From Rhodococcus_F sp040656415 (GTDB lineage Bacteria > Actinomycetota > Actinomycetes > Mycobacteriales > Mycobacteriaceae), in contig NZ_JBFAMC010000001.1 of the NCBI RefSeq assembly GCF_040656415.1, forward strand, positions 682,001 to 746,000: a DNA stretch of 64,000 nt. The letters run 5' to 3'. Shown here one piece after another: positions 24,629 to 33,877 of this stretch. Within the stretch, counting starts at the first letter, position 1. Each line of letters begins with the position of its first letter. The notes under the pieces are model-generated. The model ran no database searches and had not been told where the DNA came from. It saw only the letters and a program-made list of their open reading frames with translations. The position numbers and the translations under genes are program-made.

Positions 24629-27606
24629 AACTACACCGACTCGAGGTCGAAGCCTTCGGGCCGTTCGGGGGATCGGTGGAAGTCGACTTCGACCGACTCG
24701 GCGCAGACGGTCTCTTCCTCCTGCACGGTCACACCGGCGCCGGTAAGACCACCATTCTCGACGCGGTGGCCTTCGCCCTCTACGGCACCGTGCCTGGGGC
24801 GCGGAAGGAAGGCAAACGGCACCTTTCCGACCACGCGCCCTCCGGTTCCGTTCCCACCGTGACGCTCGAGGCCACGATCGCAGGCCGTCATCTACGAATC
24901 GTGCGCAGCCCGGAGTTCGATCGCTTGAAGCGCCGAGGGGTCGGGACGGTCAGGGAGAACGCGAAGGCCACGCTCACGTGGCTCGACGGACATGGTGAGG
25001 GCCTCGCCCGGATCCCTGACATCGCCGACGAGATCGGGCGTCTGATGGGCATGAGCGCCGATCAGTTCTTCCAAGTGGTCCTCTTGCCGCAGGGTGAGTT
25101 CGCGAGGTTCCTGCGCGCCGACAACGAAGATCGCGGCCAGCTTCTCGAGAGATTGTTCGACACCACCCGCTTCGGGACCGTGGAGGAGTGGTTTCTCAAC
25201 CGTAGGCGCGCCAGCGCCCAGGAGTTGGACGACCATCGCAGAGGCCTCGAAGTACTGATAGCGAAGGTCGGTACGGCAGCGGGGATCGAGGGGGGAGCCG
25301 ATGCCGACCCGGTGACCTGGGCTCATAAACTCGAGGCCCAAGCCCGCGAGACTCACGAAGCCACCTTCGACGAACTGGTGAAAGCGAAGGCCGGAGCGAA
25401 GTCGGCTGGTGATGCGCTCGCCGAGGCTCGCCGAATACTCGACTTGCAGAACCGGCGGCGCCGGGCGGAAGCGGAGCTTGCTGCGCACGCAGCAGGTGCG
25501 AGCGAGCGCGCCGTTCTCGCTGCCGAGTTGGCGGATGCGCGCAGGGCCGAACCAGTCGCGGCCCTGGCGCAGGACGCCGAGTCCGCTCGCACCAAGGCGG
25601 CCGAGGCGCTACGCAACGTCGAGACGATCGCCGAGGATCTCGATTCGATAGTGGGCGGAACTGATCTTGTGTCCGAGTTACCCTGGCCACCTGCGGCTTC
25701 CGATCGAGAGAGCATCCGGAAGAGCATTCGGGAGTGGCGCGACGAGATCGTACGTCTCGACGCTGTGCTCATCGAATCAGCTGCAGCCGAACGACTCTCC
25801 GCCGAACTGGATCGACTGCGTGGCCGGAGGGCTGAACTCGCCGAGACCAGCGCGGACCTGTCTCGTGAGCGGGAACAGTTGCCGCTCGCCCGGCGGGAAG
25901 CGGAGGAGGCCCTCGCTTCGGCGGAAAAGGCTGCAGTCGGATTACCCGCGCTGGTGGACGCCCGAGACCGTGCGACGGACGCCGCCTCGGCTGCGGCGGA
26001 ACTTCGACCGCGCCTGCTCGAGCGTGATCGGCTAGAGCGGTCGGTGCTCGACGCCCGGCAGGCACATCAGGACGCCCGCGGGCGTTGGCTCGACCTGCTG
26101 CAGCGTCGAATCGCCGGGATGGCGGGGGAACTGGCAGGCACCCTCGAGAACGGCGAGCCATGCATGGTGTGTGGGTCGCTCGAGCATCCACGCCCGGCCG
26201 AGTTGTCCGAGCTGTCGGTGACCAAGTCCGAAGAGGACGCGGCGCTCGCAGAGGAACAGCGTTCCGCGACAGCGCTGACTGCCACGCGCGACGAGTTGGC
26301 CGTGGTCGAACGTGCCATCGAAGTGCTGATCCAGCGTGGTGGCGACGGCAATGCGGACGAACTTGCACAGGCACGTTCCGAAGCCGACAGAAAAGTGCAG
26401 GAGGCGACCGCACTCGCCGAGAAGGTCGCGGTCTATGGAAAGTCCCTCGAGGAGCTCCGGGACCGTGAGAGTCGACTACAGGAACACCTGCGGGAACTGG
26501 GTGTAGATGCCGCCACCGTCGCTGAGAAGATCGCCGCCATCTCGGCGCAGCTCGAAGAAATTCGGATCCGAGTGAGCGCGGCAGCAGGCGAAGACCCGAG
26601 TGTGAAGGCTCGTCGCATGCGACTCGACGCGCTCGCCGAGGCGGCTTCCCATCTACTCGACGCGCGCGATGCGGGTGCGGCGGCCGAGTCGTCGGCCGGT
26701 GAACTCATCGAGAAGGCGAGAACGCGCTCTGAGAATGCCGGTTTCGAGGGCATCGACGATGCCTTGGTTGCAGTACGGAGCCCAGCCCGCCAGGCCGAGA
26801 TCGAGGCAGTTCTGTCGGCCGCACGAGATGCGGAAGTCGGGGCCCGCAGTGTGCTCGACGATCCAGACGTGATAGCAGTCTCGGCTGTGGAGCCTGTGGA
26901 GTTGGAGTACGCCCAGCGCGGGTACGACACGGCGGCGGAGTCGGTGAATGTGGCAGCCGCGGCCGCATCCGATGCTCAGCGGCGGTTGCTCGACCTCGAT
27001 AGGTTCGTTCGGCAGCTCGAGGCAACCGCTGAGGCGATGGCTCCGATGCAGGCCTCCCATGACGAATTGGCTGCGCTCGCCGAGGTGATCTCTGGTCGTG
27101 GTCAGAACTCGAGACGGATGTCTCTGCGGTCCTACGTGCTGGCTGCACGGTTGGAAGAGGTGGCGGTGTCAGCGTCCGCGCGTCTTGATCGGATGTCTAC
27201 GGGGCGATACGAGTTCGTGCATTCGGATGATGCGGGTCCACGTGGCCGCCGGGGAGGCCTGGGGCTCGACATCCGTGACAACTACACCGGGGTGGTGCGA
27301 TCGGCCAAGACGCTCTCCGGCGGGGAATCGTTCCTGGCGTCGTTGGCGCTGGCGCTCGGCCTCGCAGATGTGGTTGCGGCGGAGTCGGGAGGTGTCGTGC
27401 TCGACACCATGTTCATCGACGAGGGATTCGGAACGCTCGATTCCGACACTCTCGACTCGGTCATGGGCGTACTCGACGAGCTTCGTGCCGGTGGCCGAGT
27501 GGTCGGGATCGTGAGTCACGTCGACGAAATGCGTCAGCGAATCCCGAACCGACTACATGTGATTCGCGGGCGATCCGGCTCCACCCTGGAGGTGGTGGCC
27601 GGCTGA
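24625..27606 (+). CDS. sbcC: Exonuclease SbcCD subunit C
   Basis: 993 aa SMC/Rad50-type ATPase. The Walker A HGHTGAGKTTILDAVAFALYG spans two blocks near residue 33. Long coiled-coil arms flank a zinc hook CMVCGS at residues 513-518. The C-terminal half-ATPase has the signature LSGGESFLASLALAL and Walker B TMFIDEGFGTLD. It forms the ATP-driven complex with SbcD. It converges with the AI-2E transporter gene, with only 6 bp between stops. Confidence 0.96.
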   Translation: MKLHRLEVEAFGPFGGSVEVDFDRLGADGLFLLHGHTGAGKTTILDAVAFALYGTVPGARKEGKRHLSDHAPSGSVPTVTLEATIAGRHLRIVRSPEFDRLKRRGVGTVRENAKATLTWLDGHGEGLARIPDIADEIGRLMGMSADQFFQVVLLPQGEFARFLRADNEDRGQLLERLFDTTRFGTVEEWFLNRRRASAQELDDHRRGLEVLIAKVGTAAGIEGGADADPVTWAHKLEAQARETHEATFDELVKAKAGAKSAGDALAEARRILDLQNRRRRAEAELAAHAAGASERAVLAAELADARRAEPVAALAQDAESARTKAAEALRNVETIAEDLDSIVGGTDLVSELPWPPAASDRESIRKSIREWRDEIVRLDAVLIESAAAERLSAELDRLRGRRAELAETSADLSREREQLPLARREAEEALASAEKAAVGLPALVDARDRATDAASAAAELRPRLLERDRLERSVLDARQAHQDARGRWLDLLQRRIAGMAGELAGTLENGEPCMVCGSLEHPRPAELSELSVTKSEEDAALAEEQRSATALTATRDELAVVERAIEVLIQRGGDGNADELAQARSEADRKVQEATALAEKVAVYGKSLEELRDRESRLQEHLRELGVDAATVAEKIAAISAQLEEIRIRVSAAAGEDPSVKARRMRLDALAEAASHLLDARDAGAAAESSAGELIEKARTRSENAGFEGIDDALVAVRSPARQAEIEAVLSAARDAEVGARSVLDDPDVIAVSAVEPVELEYAQRGYDTAAESVNVAAAAASDAQRRLLDLDRFVRQLEATAEAMAPMQASHDELAALAEVISGRGQNSRRMSLRSYVLAARLEEVAVSASARLDRMSTGRYEFVHSDDAGPRGRRGGLGLDIRDNYTGVVRSAKTLSGGESFLASLALALGLADVVAAESGGVVLDTMFIDEGFGTLDSDTLDSVMGVLDELRAGGRVVGIVSHVDEMRQRIPNRLHVIRGRSGSTLEVVAG

Positions 27607-27612
27607 GGCTGC

Positions 27613-28800
27613 TCAGTCGGTAGTACGGGAGACAGCCGATTCGTCGACCGTGACGCCGTCCGCATCGTCCTCGTCGAGGTCTTCGTCATCTGGGGAGGTT
27701 TCATCGGCTGCAGCTTCTGAGCTGCGCAAGTCGATTTGTTCGCCGATGTAGCGAAGCATCACTGCGATAACGGCGGCTGTTGGGACCGCGAGGAAGGCAC
27801 CGACGATTCCGAACACGGCACCGCCGGCCGCGACGGAGAGCAACACCACGACCGCATGCAGTTTCATGCTCTTGCTCTGCAGCACCGGTTGCAGCACGTT
27901 GCCCTCGATCTGTTGCACCGCGATGATGATGATCAGCACGATCACCGCCGTGGTCAGGCCGTTGGCTACCAGTGCAACGAGCACGGCGAGCGCGCCTGCG
28001 ACAAACGCACCGACGATCGGTATGAAGCCACCGATGAATGTCAGGATCGCCAAGACCGGTGCGAGTGGCACACCGAGAATCAGTAGTCCGGCGCCGATGA
28101 ACACGGCATCGATGAGGCTGACCAGGGCCTGTGTTCGGATGAACCCGCCTAGCGTGTCCCACATTCGGACAAGCACCGCTTCGAGGTGGTATCCCGCGCG
28201 TCCACCACTCACCGAGTGCAGCCACGGAATGAAGCGGGGGCCGTCCTTGATGAAGAAGAAGGACAGGACGAGCACGAGGCCGAGGGTGATGAGGAGCGAC
28301 CCGGCGGTGCTGACTCCGGTGAAGACACCGGAAGCGATGGCCGTTCCGCTCTCCTGAACCTTGGTGATGATGATGTGGATGCCCTCGTTGATCTGCTCGT
28401 CTTGCAGGTTGATCGGGGGACCCCTCAACCAGTCCTGGATCGTGTTGATGCCCTCGGTGGCCCTGTTGGCCAGTTCCGGTGCCTGGTTGACGACAGATGG
28501 CACGATGCCCGCGACGATTCCGGCGACGACGGCGATGAAGAGCACGAGCGTCGTCGCGGCTGCCGCTGCCGGCGGAACGCGCCGTTTCGTCATCGCCCGG
28601 GTCGGCGGCCACAGCACGGTGCACACGACGATGGCCAGGAGTACGGGAAGGACGATGACCCACAGCTTTGCGATTACCCAACCGAGCAACACGGCGCCCA
28701 GCGCGATCGCGGCGAGAACCAGAGACCATTTGGCCAGCCACATCGCACCTACCCCGATGAAATGACCGCGGTCCGGTTTCGTGGTTCTCGACTCTGTCAC
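27613..28800 (-). CDS. AI-2E family transporter (Rv1101c-like)
   Basis: 395 aa from GTG 28800, preceded by GAGGAGG; the frame extends to 28845 without support. About eight transmembrane segments with the family blocks FFFIKDGPRFIPWLHS, GVPLAPVLAILTFIGGFIPIVGAF and QQIEGNVLQPVLQSKSMKLH. The C terminus is a charged Asp/Glu-rich tail. The family includes AI-2 exporters and Na+/H+ antiporters, so the substrate is not determined. Confidence 0.9.
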   Translation of the reverse strand: MTESRTTKPDRGHFIGVGAMWLAKWSLVLAAIALGAVLLGWVIAKLWVIVLPVLLAIVVCTVLWPPTRAMTKRRVPPAAAAATTLVLFIAVVAGIVAGIVPSVVNQAPELANRATEGINTIQDWLRGPPINLQDEQINEGIHIIITKVQESGTAIASGVFTGVSTAGSLLITLGLVLVLSFFFIKDGPRFIPWLHSVSGGRAGYHLEAVLVRMWDTLGGFIRTQALVSLIDAVFIGAGLLILGVPLAPVLAILTFIGGFIPIVGAFVAGALAVLVALVANGLTTAVIVLIIIIAVQQIEGNVLQPVLQSKSMKLHAVVVLLSVAAGGAVFGIVGAFLAVPTAAVIAVMLRYIGEQIDLRSSEAAADETSPDDEDLDEDDADGVTVDESAVSRTTD

Positions 28801-28905
28801 AGATAGTCCTCCTCTATGTGCAGGCGGCGTCCGTCTGCTGCGCACACCGAGTCCGCACAGCTGATCGTACTGACACCAGCGTCCGTGATCGGGGATGTCG
28901 TGCGG

Positions 28906-30483
28906 TCAGAAGCGAGCCGAATCCGCCTCGATCCAGTCGCTCAGCCAGTCCGTGGGCGGGTCGTCGAGCAGTTCACCCGGCATCAGCCACTCGTAGAGTT
29001 CCGCATAGGTTCGGGTCGTGACGCCGTCGATACGTCGATTGAGCATCGCCGGCGTCAGTTGATCGAAGCTGTCGAGGCCCATCGATGCCACCATCTGCTG
29101 AGCGCTGGCCACCGTTGATTTCTGGAACCGGAATACACGCGCAGACTTGTCGCGGACGTTGAGCGCCCGACTCCGCGCCGGGTCTTGTGTAGTGACCCCG
29201 ACTGGGCATCGGTTGGTGTGGCATATCTGCGCCTGAATACATCCGACGGCGAACATCATCGCCCGTGCGGACATCGTGAAATCGGCGCCCTGGATGATTC
29301 GTTTGACGACGTCGGCTCCGCTGGCAACTTTTCCGGACGCGCCGATCCTGATGCGATCTCGCAGCCCAGTTCCGGTCAGCGCGTTGTGCACGAGCATGAG
29401 CCCCTCGGTGAGGGGCATCCCCATGTTGTCCTCGAATTCCACTGGACCGGCCCCTGTTCCACCTTCGGACCCGTCGACGATGACGAAATCGGCGGTGACG
29501 TCACGCTCGAGCATCGCCTTGCAAATGCCGAGGAACTCGACGCGGGAACCGACGCACAGCTTGAATCCCACGGGCTTGCCGCCCGACAGCGTCCGAAGGG
29601 TGACGATGAAGTCGACCAACTCGTTCGGGTTGCTGAATGCAGTATGGGACGGCGGCGAGATCACCGTCTTTCCAACAGGTAACCCCCGTGTCTGCGCGAT
29701 CTCAGCTGAGACCTTGGCGCCGGGCAGCACGCCTCCATGCCCTGGCTTGGCTCCCTGGGACAGCTTGATAGAGATGGCTTTCACCTGGTCGAGTGTGGCG
29801 CGTTCAGCGAATTTGGAGGCGTCGAAGCGACCTTCGTCGGTGCGGCACCCGAAGTAACCGGATCCGATCTCCCAGATCAAGTCTCCGCTGTGCTTGCGGT
29901 GGTAGGGGCTGATACCACCCTCGCCGGTGTCGTGGGCGAACCCGCCTCGTGCCGCTCCTGCATTTAGGGCTTCGATGGCGTTGCCTGATAGCGCTCCGAA
30001 ACTCATCGCTGACACGTTGAGGAGAGCGATGTCATAGGGCCGCAGGCAGTCTCGTCCACCAAGTCGCACCGTTGGAGGTTCTGGCGGTGCCGTTTTCGCG
30101 CGTAGAGAGTGGGTCATGAACTCGTAGCCGATAGCTTGCACGTCCCGTTCGGTACCAAACGGTTCCTCGGCCAAGGTGCCTTTGGCGCGTTCGTAGACGA
30201 GGTCACGGGTATCGCGGTCGAAGGGGGTTCCGTCGGTGGATGATTCGATGAAGTACTGCTGGATTTCGGGCCGAATCTTCTCGAACATGAAGCGGGCATG
30301 TCCCAGCACCGGATAGTTCCGCAGGATACTGTGCCTGCGTTGCAGCAGATCCCACGTCCCTAGGGCAGCCATGGCGAGAAGGACGACTGCGGCGAACCAC
30401 CAGGCACTCGAAAGCCCGATCGCCAAGGCGAGGGCGCAAAGTCCGAGGATCCAGGTCACAAGGACGATCAACCAGCGGGCCAC
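28906..30483 (-). CDS. FMN-binding glutamate synthase-like membrane protein
   Basis: 525 aa. Two N-terminal transmembrane helices are followed by a GltB-type FMN barrel: GEGGISPYHRKHSGDLIWEIGSGYFG (in parts), KPGHGGVLPGAKV, DFVIVDGSEGGTGAGP and GADFTMSARAMMFAVGCIQAQ. Cysteines in CIQAQICHTNRCPVG match the iron-sulfur ligands of glutamate synthase. It lacks the amidotransferase domain, so it is not a standard GltB, and its physiological substrate is unknown. Confidence 0.88.
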   Translation of the reverse strand: MARWLIVLVTWILGLCALALAIGLSSAWWFAAVVLLAMAALGTWDLLQRRHSILRNYPVLGHARFMFEKIRPEIQQYFIESSTDGTPFDRDTRDLVYERAKGTLAEEPFGTERDVQAIGYEFMTHSLRAKTAPPEPPTVRLGGRDCLRPYDIALLNVSAMSFGALSGNAIEALNAGAARGGFAHDTGEGGISPYHRKHSGDLIWEIGSGYFGCRTDEGRFDASKFAERATLDQVKAISIKLSQGAKPGHGGVLPGAKVSAEIAQTRGLPVGKTVISPPSHTAFSNPNELVDFIVTLRTLSGGKPVGFKLCVGSRVEFLGICKAMLERDVTADFVIVDGSEGGTGAGPVEFEDNMGMPLTEGLMLVHNALTGTGLRDRIRIGASGKVASGADVVKRIIQGADFTMSARAMMFAVGCIQAQICHTNRCPVGVTTQDPARSRALNVRDKSARVFRFQKSTVASAQQMVASMGLDSFDQLTPAMLNRRIDGVTTRTYAELYEWLMPGELLDDPPTDWLSDWIEADSARF

Positions 30484-30604
30484 TTCCTGAGCTTAGTGCT
30501 TCCAGTGAGTTTCGGTGCGTGTTGCGGCAGAGCCTCCTTTCATGGCCGCCCGGAGAGGGTGAGATAGTGAACGCGCAATTTCAGTCGTCATGGATGGGGG
30601 ATCG

Positions 30605-31009
30605 ATGTCCGAGTCAACGAGTAATCCGGAATGGCCGAGCGATCAGGGAACGCTGAAGCCCAGCGACGCGGGTTCTTACGGTCTCCAGTACCAGACCCAG
30701 CAGCAGCCGGGCCAGTTCAGCCCACCGCCGCTGCCGCGATCGAACGCAGGGTGGGCCGTGGCCGCAGTGATCTTCTTCTGGCCTCTCGCGTTCTCGGCCT
30801 TCAACCATGTTCACGACGTGTATCCCAAGTGGGCCATGGGTGACTACCAGGGCGCTCAATACGCATCGGATCGGGCGAAAGCGCTCGGCACGATCGCGCT
30901 GTGGATCTGGGTGGCCCTGATTGTCGTGTTCGTCGTCTTTTACGTGATCCTGATCGCCGTCATCATCGCAAACGCCGACGCTGCGATCTTGGATACAACG
31001 AGCTTGTGA
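30605..31009 (+). CDS. CD225/dispanin-like small membrane protein
   Basis: 134 aa from ATG 30605 behind a GGGGG run. A polar Gln/Pro-rich N terminus (QQQPGQFSPPPLPRSN) precedes two hydrophobic segments separated by YPKWAMGDYQGAQYASDRAKALGTIA, split here into its loop. This is the two-helix layout and loop pattern of CD225/dispanin proteins. Function in bacteria is unknown. Confidence 0.72.
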   Translation: MSESTSNPEWPSDQGTLKPSDAGSYGLQYQTQQQPGQFSPPPLPRSNAGWAVAAVIFFWPLAFSAFNHVHDVYPKWAMGDYQGAQYASDRAKALGTIALWIWVALIVVFVVFYVILIAVIIANADAAILDTTSL

Positions 31010-31057
31010 CGACCGACGGTCGGTGATTCGATCCCGACGCCGTAGAATCCAACAACC

Positions 31058-32137
31058 GTGAGCCTTACCCTCGGAATCGTCGGACTGCCCAACGTCGGCA
31101 AGTCCACCTTGTTCAACGCGCTGACCAACAACGACGTGTTGGCTGCGAACTACCCGTTCGCGACCATCGAACCCAACGTCGGACTGGTCGAACTGCCCGA
31201 TCCGCGGCTGTCCGAGCTCGCTGAAATATTCAGCTCTCAGCGCATCCTTCCTGCAACGGTTTCGTTCGTCGACATCGCAGGGATCGTCAAGGGCGCTTCC
31301 GAGGGTGCAGGGTTGGGAAACAAATTCCTGGCCAACATTCGCGAGGCAGATGCGATCTGCCAGGTTGTTCGTGTCTTCGACGACGACGACGTCGTGCACG
31401 TGGACGGTCGCGTCGACCCGGCGTCCGATATCGAGGTGATCGAGACCGAGCTCGTGATCGCCGATATGCAGACGCTGGAGAAGGCGTTGCCGCGTTTGGA
31501 GAAGGAAGCGAAGAAGAACAAGGAGCTCAAGCCCACGCACGAGGAGGCGCTGAAGGCGCAAGATGTCCTCAACGAGGGCAAGACCCTGTTCAGCGCGAAG
31601 GACAAGCTGGATTTCGGTTTGCTCCGCGAGCTGAGTCTGCTCACAACCAAGCCGTTCCTGTACGTCTTCAACGCCGACGAGGCGGTGCTCACCGACGAGG
31701 CGAAGGTCGCCGAACTGCGTGCCTCCGTCGCCCCGGCGGATGCGGTGTTCCTCGACGCGAAGGTCGAGCAGGAGCTGTTGGAGCTCGACGAGGAGGACCG
31801 GCAGGAGATGCTCGACTCGATCGGGCAGAGTGAGCCCGGGCTGCACGCCCTCGCCCGTACCGGCTTCCACACCCTCGGGCTGCAGACCTACCTCACCGCA
31901 GGCCCCAAGGAAGCGCGGGCCTGGACCATCCACAAGGGGGACACCGCCCCGCAAGCTGCCGGCGTCATCCACACCGACTTCGAGCGCGGGTTCATCAAAG
32001 CCGAGATCGTGTCGTTCGATGACCTCGTCGAGGCGGGATCGATGGCCGCCGCCAAGGCCGCGGGCAAGGTGCGCATGGAGGGCAAGGACTACATCATGGC
32101 CGACGGCGACGTGGTGGAGTTCCGCTTCAACGTGTAG
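31058..32137 (+). CDS. ychF: Redox-regulated ATPase YchF
   Basis: 359 aa Obg-family P-loop protein. G1 is GLPNVGKSTLFNAL, G3 is DIAGIVKGASEGAGLGNKFL, and the G4 position reads FNADE instead of NKxD, which in this family favours ATP over GTP. A coiled-coil insert (about residues 140-175) and a C-terminal TGS-like domain follow. Ortholog of Rv1112. Its last 21 bp are the left copy of the att repeat: element integration keeps the reading frame and stop. Confidence 0.96.
   Translation: MSLTLGIVGLPNVGKSTLFNALTNNDVLAANYPFATIEPNVGLVELPDPRLSELAEIFSSQRILPATVSFVDIAGIVKGASEGAGLGNKFLANIREADAICQVVRVFDDDDVVHVDGRVDPASDIEVIETELVIADMQTLEKALPRLEKEAKKNKELKPTHEEALKAQDVLNEGKTLFSAKDKLDFGLLRELSLLTTKPFLYVFNADEAVLTDEAKVAELRASVAPADAVFLDAKVEQELLELDEEDRQEMLDSIGQSEPGLHALARTGFHTLGLQTYLTAGPKEARAWTIHKGDTAPQAAGVIHTDFERGFIKAEIVSFDDLVEAGSMAAAKAAGKVRMEGKDYIMADGDVVEFRFNV
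32117..32137 (+). repeat. Left att copy (end of ychF)
   Basis: 21 bp forming the last codons and stop of ychF, starting GAGTTCCGCTTC. Identical to 37701-37721. Inferred attL core of the element. Confidence 0.8.
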
Positions 32138-32154
32138 GAGCCCTGGTCAGCAGG

Positions 32155-33027
32155 CTATTCGAAGCCCTCGGTACGCAGTGGGTACGCAGTAGAACCCGCA
32201 GAGGCCCGAAACAAGGCGTCCGCAGCCTTGCGGGTTCTGTCGTCTGCATCGGGCCACAAATGGCTGTACGTGTTCAATGTGACTGTCGCCGAGCTGTGCC
32301 CGAGAGCACGCTGCACGGTCACCACGTCACAGCCAGCCGCGATTAGACCCGAGGCGTAGAAGTGGCGCAGGTGGTGTAGGTGTAGACCGTCGACGCCTGC
32401 CGCTGTCCTCGTCTTGCGCCAGCGGTACCCGACCGAGTTCTGGTGCCAGGGGTGCCGGCCCTCGCCGGGGAACAGCCACCGGGTCGGATCGTCACCGGGT
32501 CGCCAGTGTGCGATGTGCAGAGACACCAACTCGAGCAGACCGTCCGGCGCAGGAATCACTCGCTCTGACCCGTACTTCGGTGCCCGGATCTCGACCTCAT
32601 GCCCGTTGGCACGCTGGACCTGGCGCTCGACGTGAACCTCTCGGCGTAGAAAGTCGATATCTCCGACCTGTAGGGCCGCGGCTTCCCCGAGTCGGAGTCC
32701 TGCGAACGCGCAGAGTGCTACGAACGCGTCGAAATCCTCGTCAGCTTCCCGGACCAGCGCCCCAACCTGCTCACTCGTGGGAATCACCATTGCCGCTTCC
32801 GCACGACGTCGACGGGGGAGGGCGACGGTTTCGGAGGGGTCGCTACCGAGTACCTTGTCCCGTTTCGCGGCGCGCAGCACAGACCGGACGTTGTTGAACC
32901 TGGTTTTGATTGTCCCCGGCTGTAATGGCTTGTCCTGCATCGCCTTGACCCAGGTCTCGAGGTGTGAGGGCCGCAGGTCCGCCATTGCCACATTGGAGAA
33001 CGTGACGCTGTTAGCCGCAAGATTCAT
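32155..33027 (-). CDS. Tyrosine recombinase (integrase), N-terminally shortened
   Basis: 290 aa from ATG 33027; the frame is open to 33159 but the extra residues overlap a terminator and the next gene. Core-binding region: LRPSHLETWVKAMQDKPL. Catalytic domain intact: Arg in CAFAGLRLGEAAAL, HLHHLRHFYASGL (HxxR), ALGHSSATVT (GH), and the nucleophile Tyr in NTYSHLWPD. Typical actinobacterial integrases are about 370-420 aa and carry an arm-type DNA-binding domain and a longer core-binding domain; about 100 residues appear missing here. Activity is therefore doubtful. It reads toward the adjacent att copy. Confidence 0.82.
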   Translation of the reverse strand: MNLAANSVTFSNVAMADLRPSHLETWVKAMQDKPLQPGTIKTRFNNVRSVLRAAKRDKVLGSDPSETVALPRRRRAEAAMVIPTSEQVGALVREADEDFDAFVALCAFAGLRLGEAAALQVGDIDFLRREVHVERQVQRANGHEVEIRAPKYGSERVIPAPDGLLELVSLHIAHWRPGDDPTRWLFPGEGRHPWHQNSVGYRWRKTRTAAGVDGLHLHHLRHFYASGLIAAGCDVVTVQRALGHSSATVTLNTYSHLWPDADDRTRKAADALFRASAGSTAYPLRTEGFE

Positions 33028-33039
33028 AGCCTGCACAGT

Positions 33040-33065
33040 GCCCCGGAAACCCTCGGTTCCGGGGC
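33040..33065. terminator. Hairpin between integrase and 109-aa gene
   Basis: 9-bp perfect arms GCCCCGGAA/TTCCGGGGC around an 8-nt loop. T-rich DNA (TTCTCTTCTTG) follows on the plus strand. It lies 24 bp beyond the stop of the minus-strand gene at 33089-33418 and just before the integrase start. Confidence 0.55.
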
Positions 33066-33088
33066 TTCTCTTCTTGCCGCTAAGAGCC

Positions 33089-33418
33089 CTAACGGCGCGA
33101 CCCGAGCGACGAGTGCAGACTGGCGCGCCGGCTGTACTCCTCAAAGGACATCGCCTCAATCGAGGTGATCTCAGCAGAGATAGGCCCGGACCCCGAGAGC
33201 CGCGGCCGAACCGCGTTCAGGGCGGCAACAGCTGCCGCGTGCCAGTCCGCCTCAGGAATGTTGAGCAAGAATACGGTGCCATCGGGATCGCCGCTGCCGA
33301 GGGCCGGCAACCAGTTGGAGGGCAGACTGCCGACCAGGTGGAGGGCCTGGTCTTCGGTAATCGTCTGGAAGTCAAAGTCGATGGTCACGTTGACCTTGTA
33401 ATCCTGGGTGGTGAACAT
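33089..33418 (-). CDS. Hypothetical 109-aa element protein
   Basis: ATG 33418 is preceded by AAGGAG at good spacing, so I prefer it to the longer open frame (to 33517). The sequence MFTTQDYKVNVTIDFDFQTI begins a beta-strand pattern, then helices (TEDQALHLVGSL, AAAVAALNAVRPRL) and a short C-terminal tail. No family recognised. It is encoded upstream of the integrase on the same strand and separated from it by a hairpin. Confidence 0.6.
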   Translation of the reverse strand: MFTTQDYKVNVTIDFDFQTITEDQALHLVGSLPSNWLPALGSGDPDGTVFLLNIPEADWHAAAVAALNAVRPRLSGSGPISAEITSIEAMSFEEYSRRASLHSSLGSRR

Positions 33419-33574
33419 GCAACTCCTTCGTTTGGGTGAGTGGTGGTTCGAATGCAGGGTAGAGGCTGGCACCGACCTCCGGGAATCGAAGAGCCAGAGC
33501 GGCAGCACAGTGGGCACCCGCGAACGGATAGAGGAACTTCACTGAACTCGTTGACGCCAGGTAGGTTCCGCGCC

Positions 33575-33877
33575 ATGACGTTTGATGAGCTGCTCGATCG
33601 GTTATTCGAAAGGTACACAGCCTCATTGGATGAGGACGCCCGTCGGCGGGCCGAGGATCGCATCGAGCAGGATGCTGACGTCGAGATGATCGGTTTCATC
33701 GACCTGGGCCTAGATCGGGGCGACCTCACCGATGACGAGGTTGACGGCGCACTCGAGTGGGTTCGGCATGATCGCCTCCGGAAATTCAGCCAGGGCCTCG
33801 CGGAAGCACTGGAGAAGGAAAAGGCTCGCCGCGCGACCGGAGTGTCGTTCGCGCCCATGGGTGCAGAGATGGGTTAG
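33575..33877 (+). CDS. Element acidic helical protein A1
   Basis: 100 aa from ATG 33575. Highly charged and helical, with no recognised domain. The pattern ELLDRLFERYTASLDEDARR, then IEQDADVEMIGF, GLDRGDLTDDEVDGALEW and a C-terminal ALEKEKARRAT is shared with protein A2 at 34910-35170, so the two are paralogs. The leader is also shared: both have an AGGTAGG.TCCGCGCC stretch right before ATG, where AGGTAGG may act as ribosome site. Confidence 0.68.
   Translation: MTFDELLDRLFERYTASLDEDARRRAEDRIEQDADVEMIGFIDLGLDRGDLTDDEVDGALEWVRHDRLRKFSQGLAEALEKEKARRATGVSFAPMGAEMG

Noticed and set aside
30614..31972. 452-aa minus-strand open frame antisense to ychF and the CD225-like gene
   Set aside because: Long only because of GC-rich codon bias; it spans two genuine genes.
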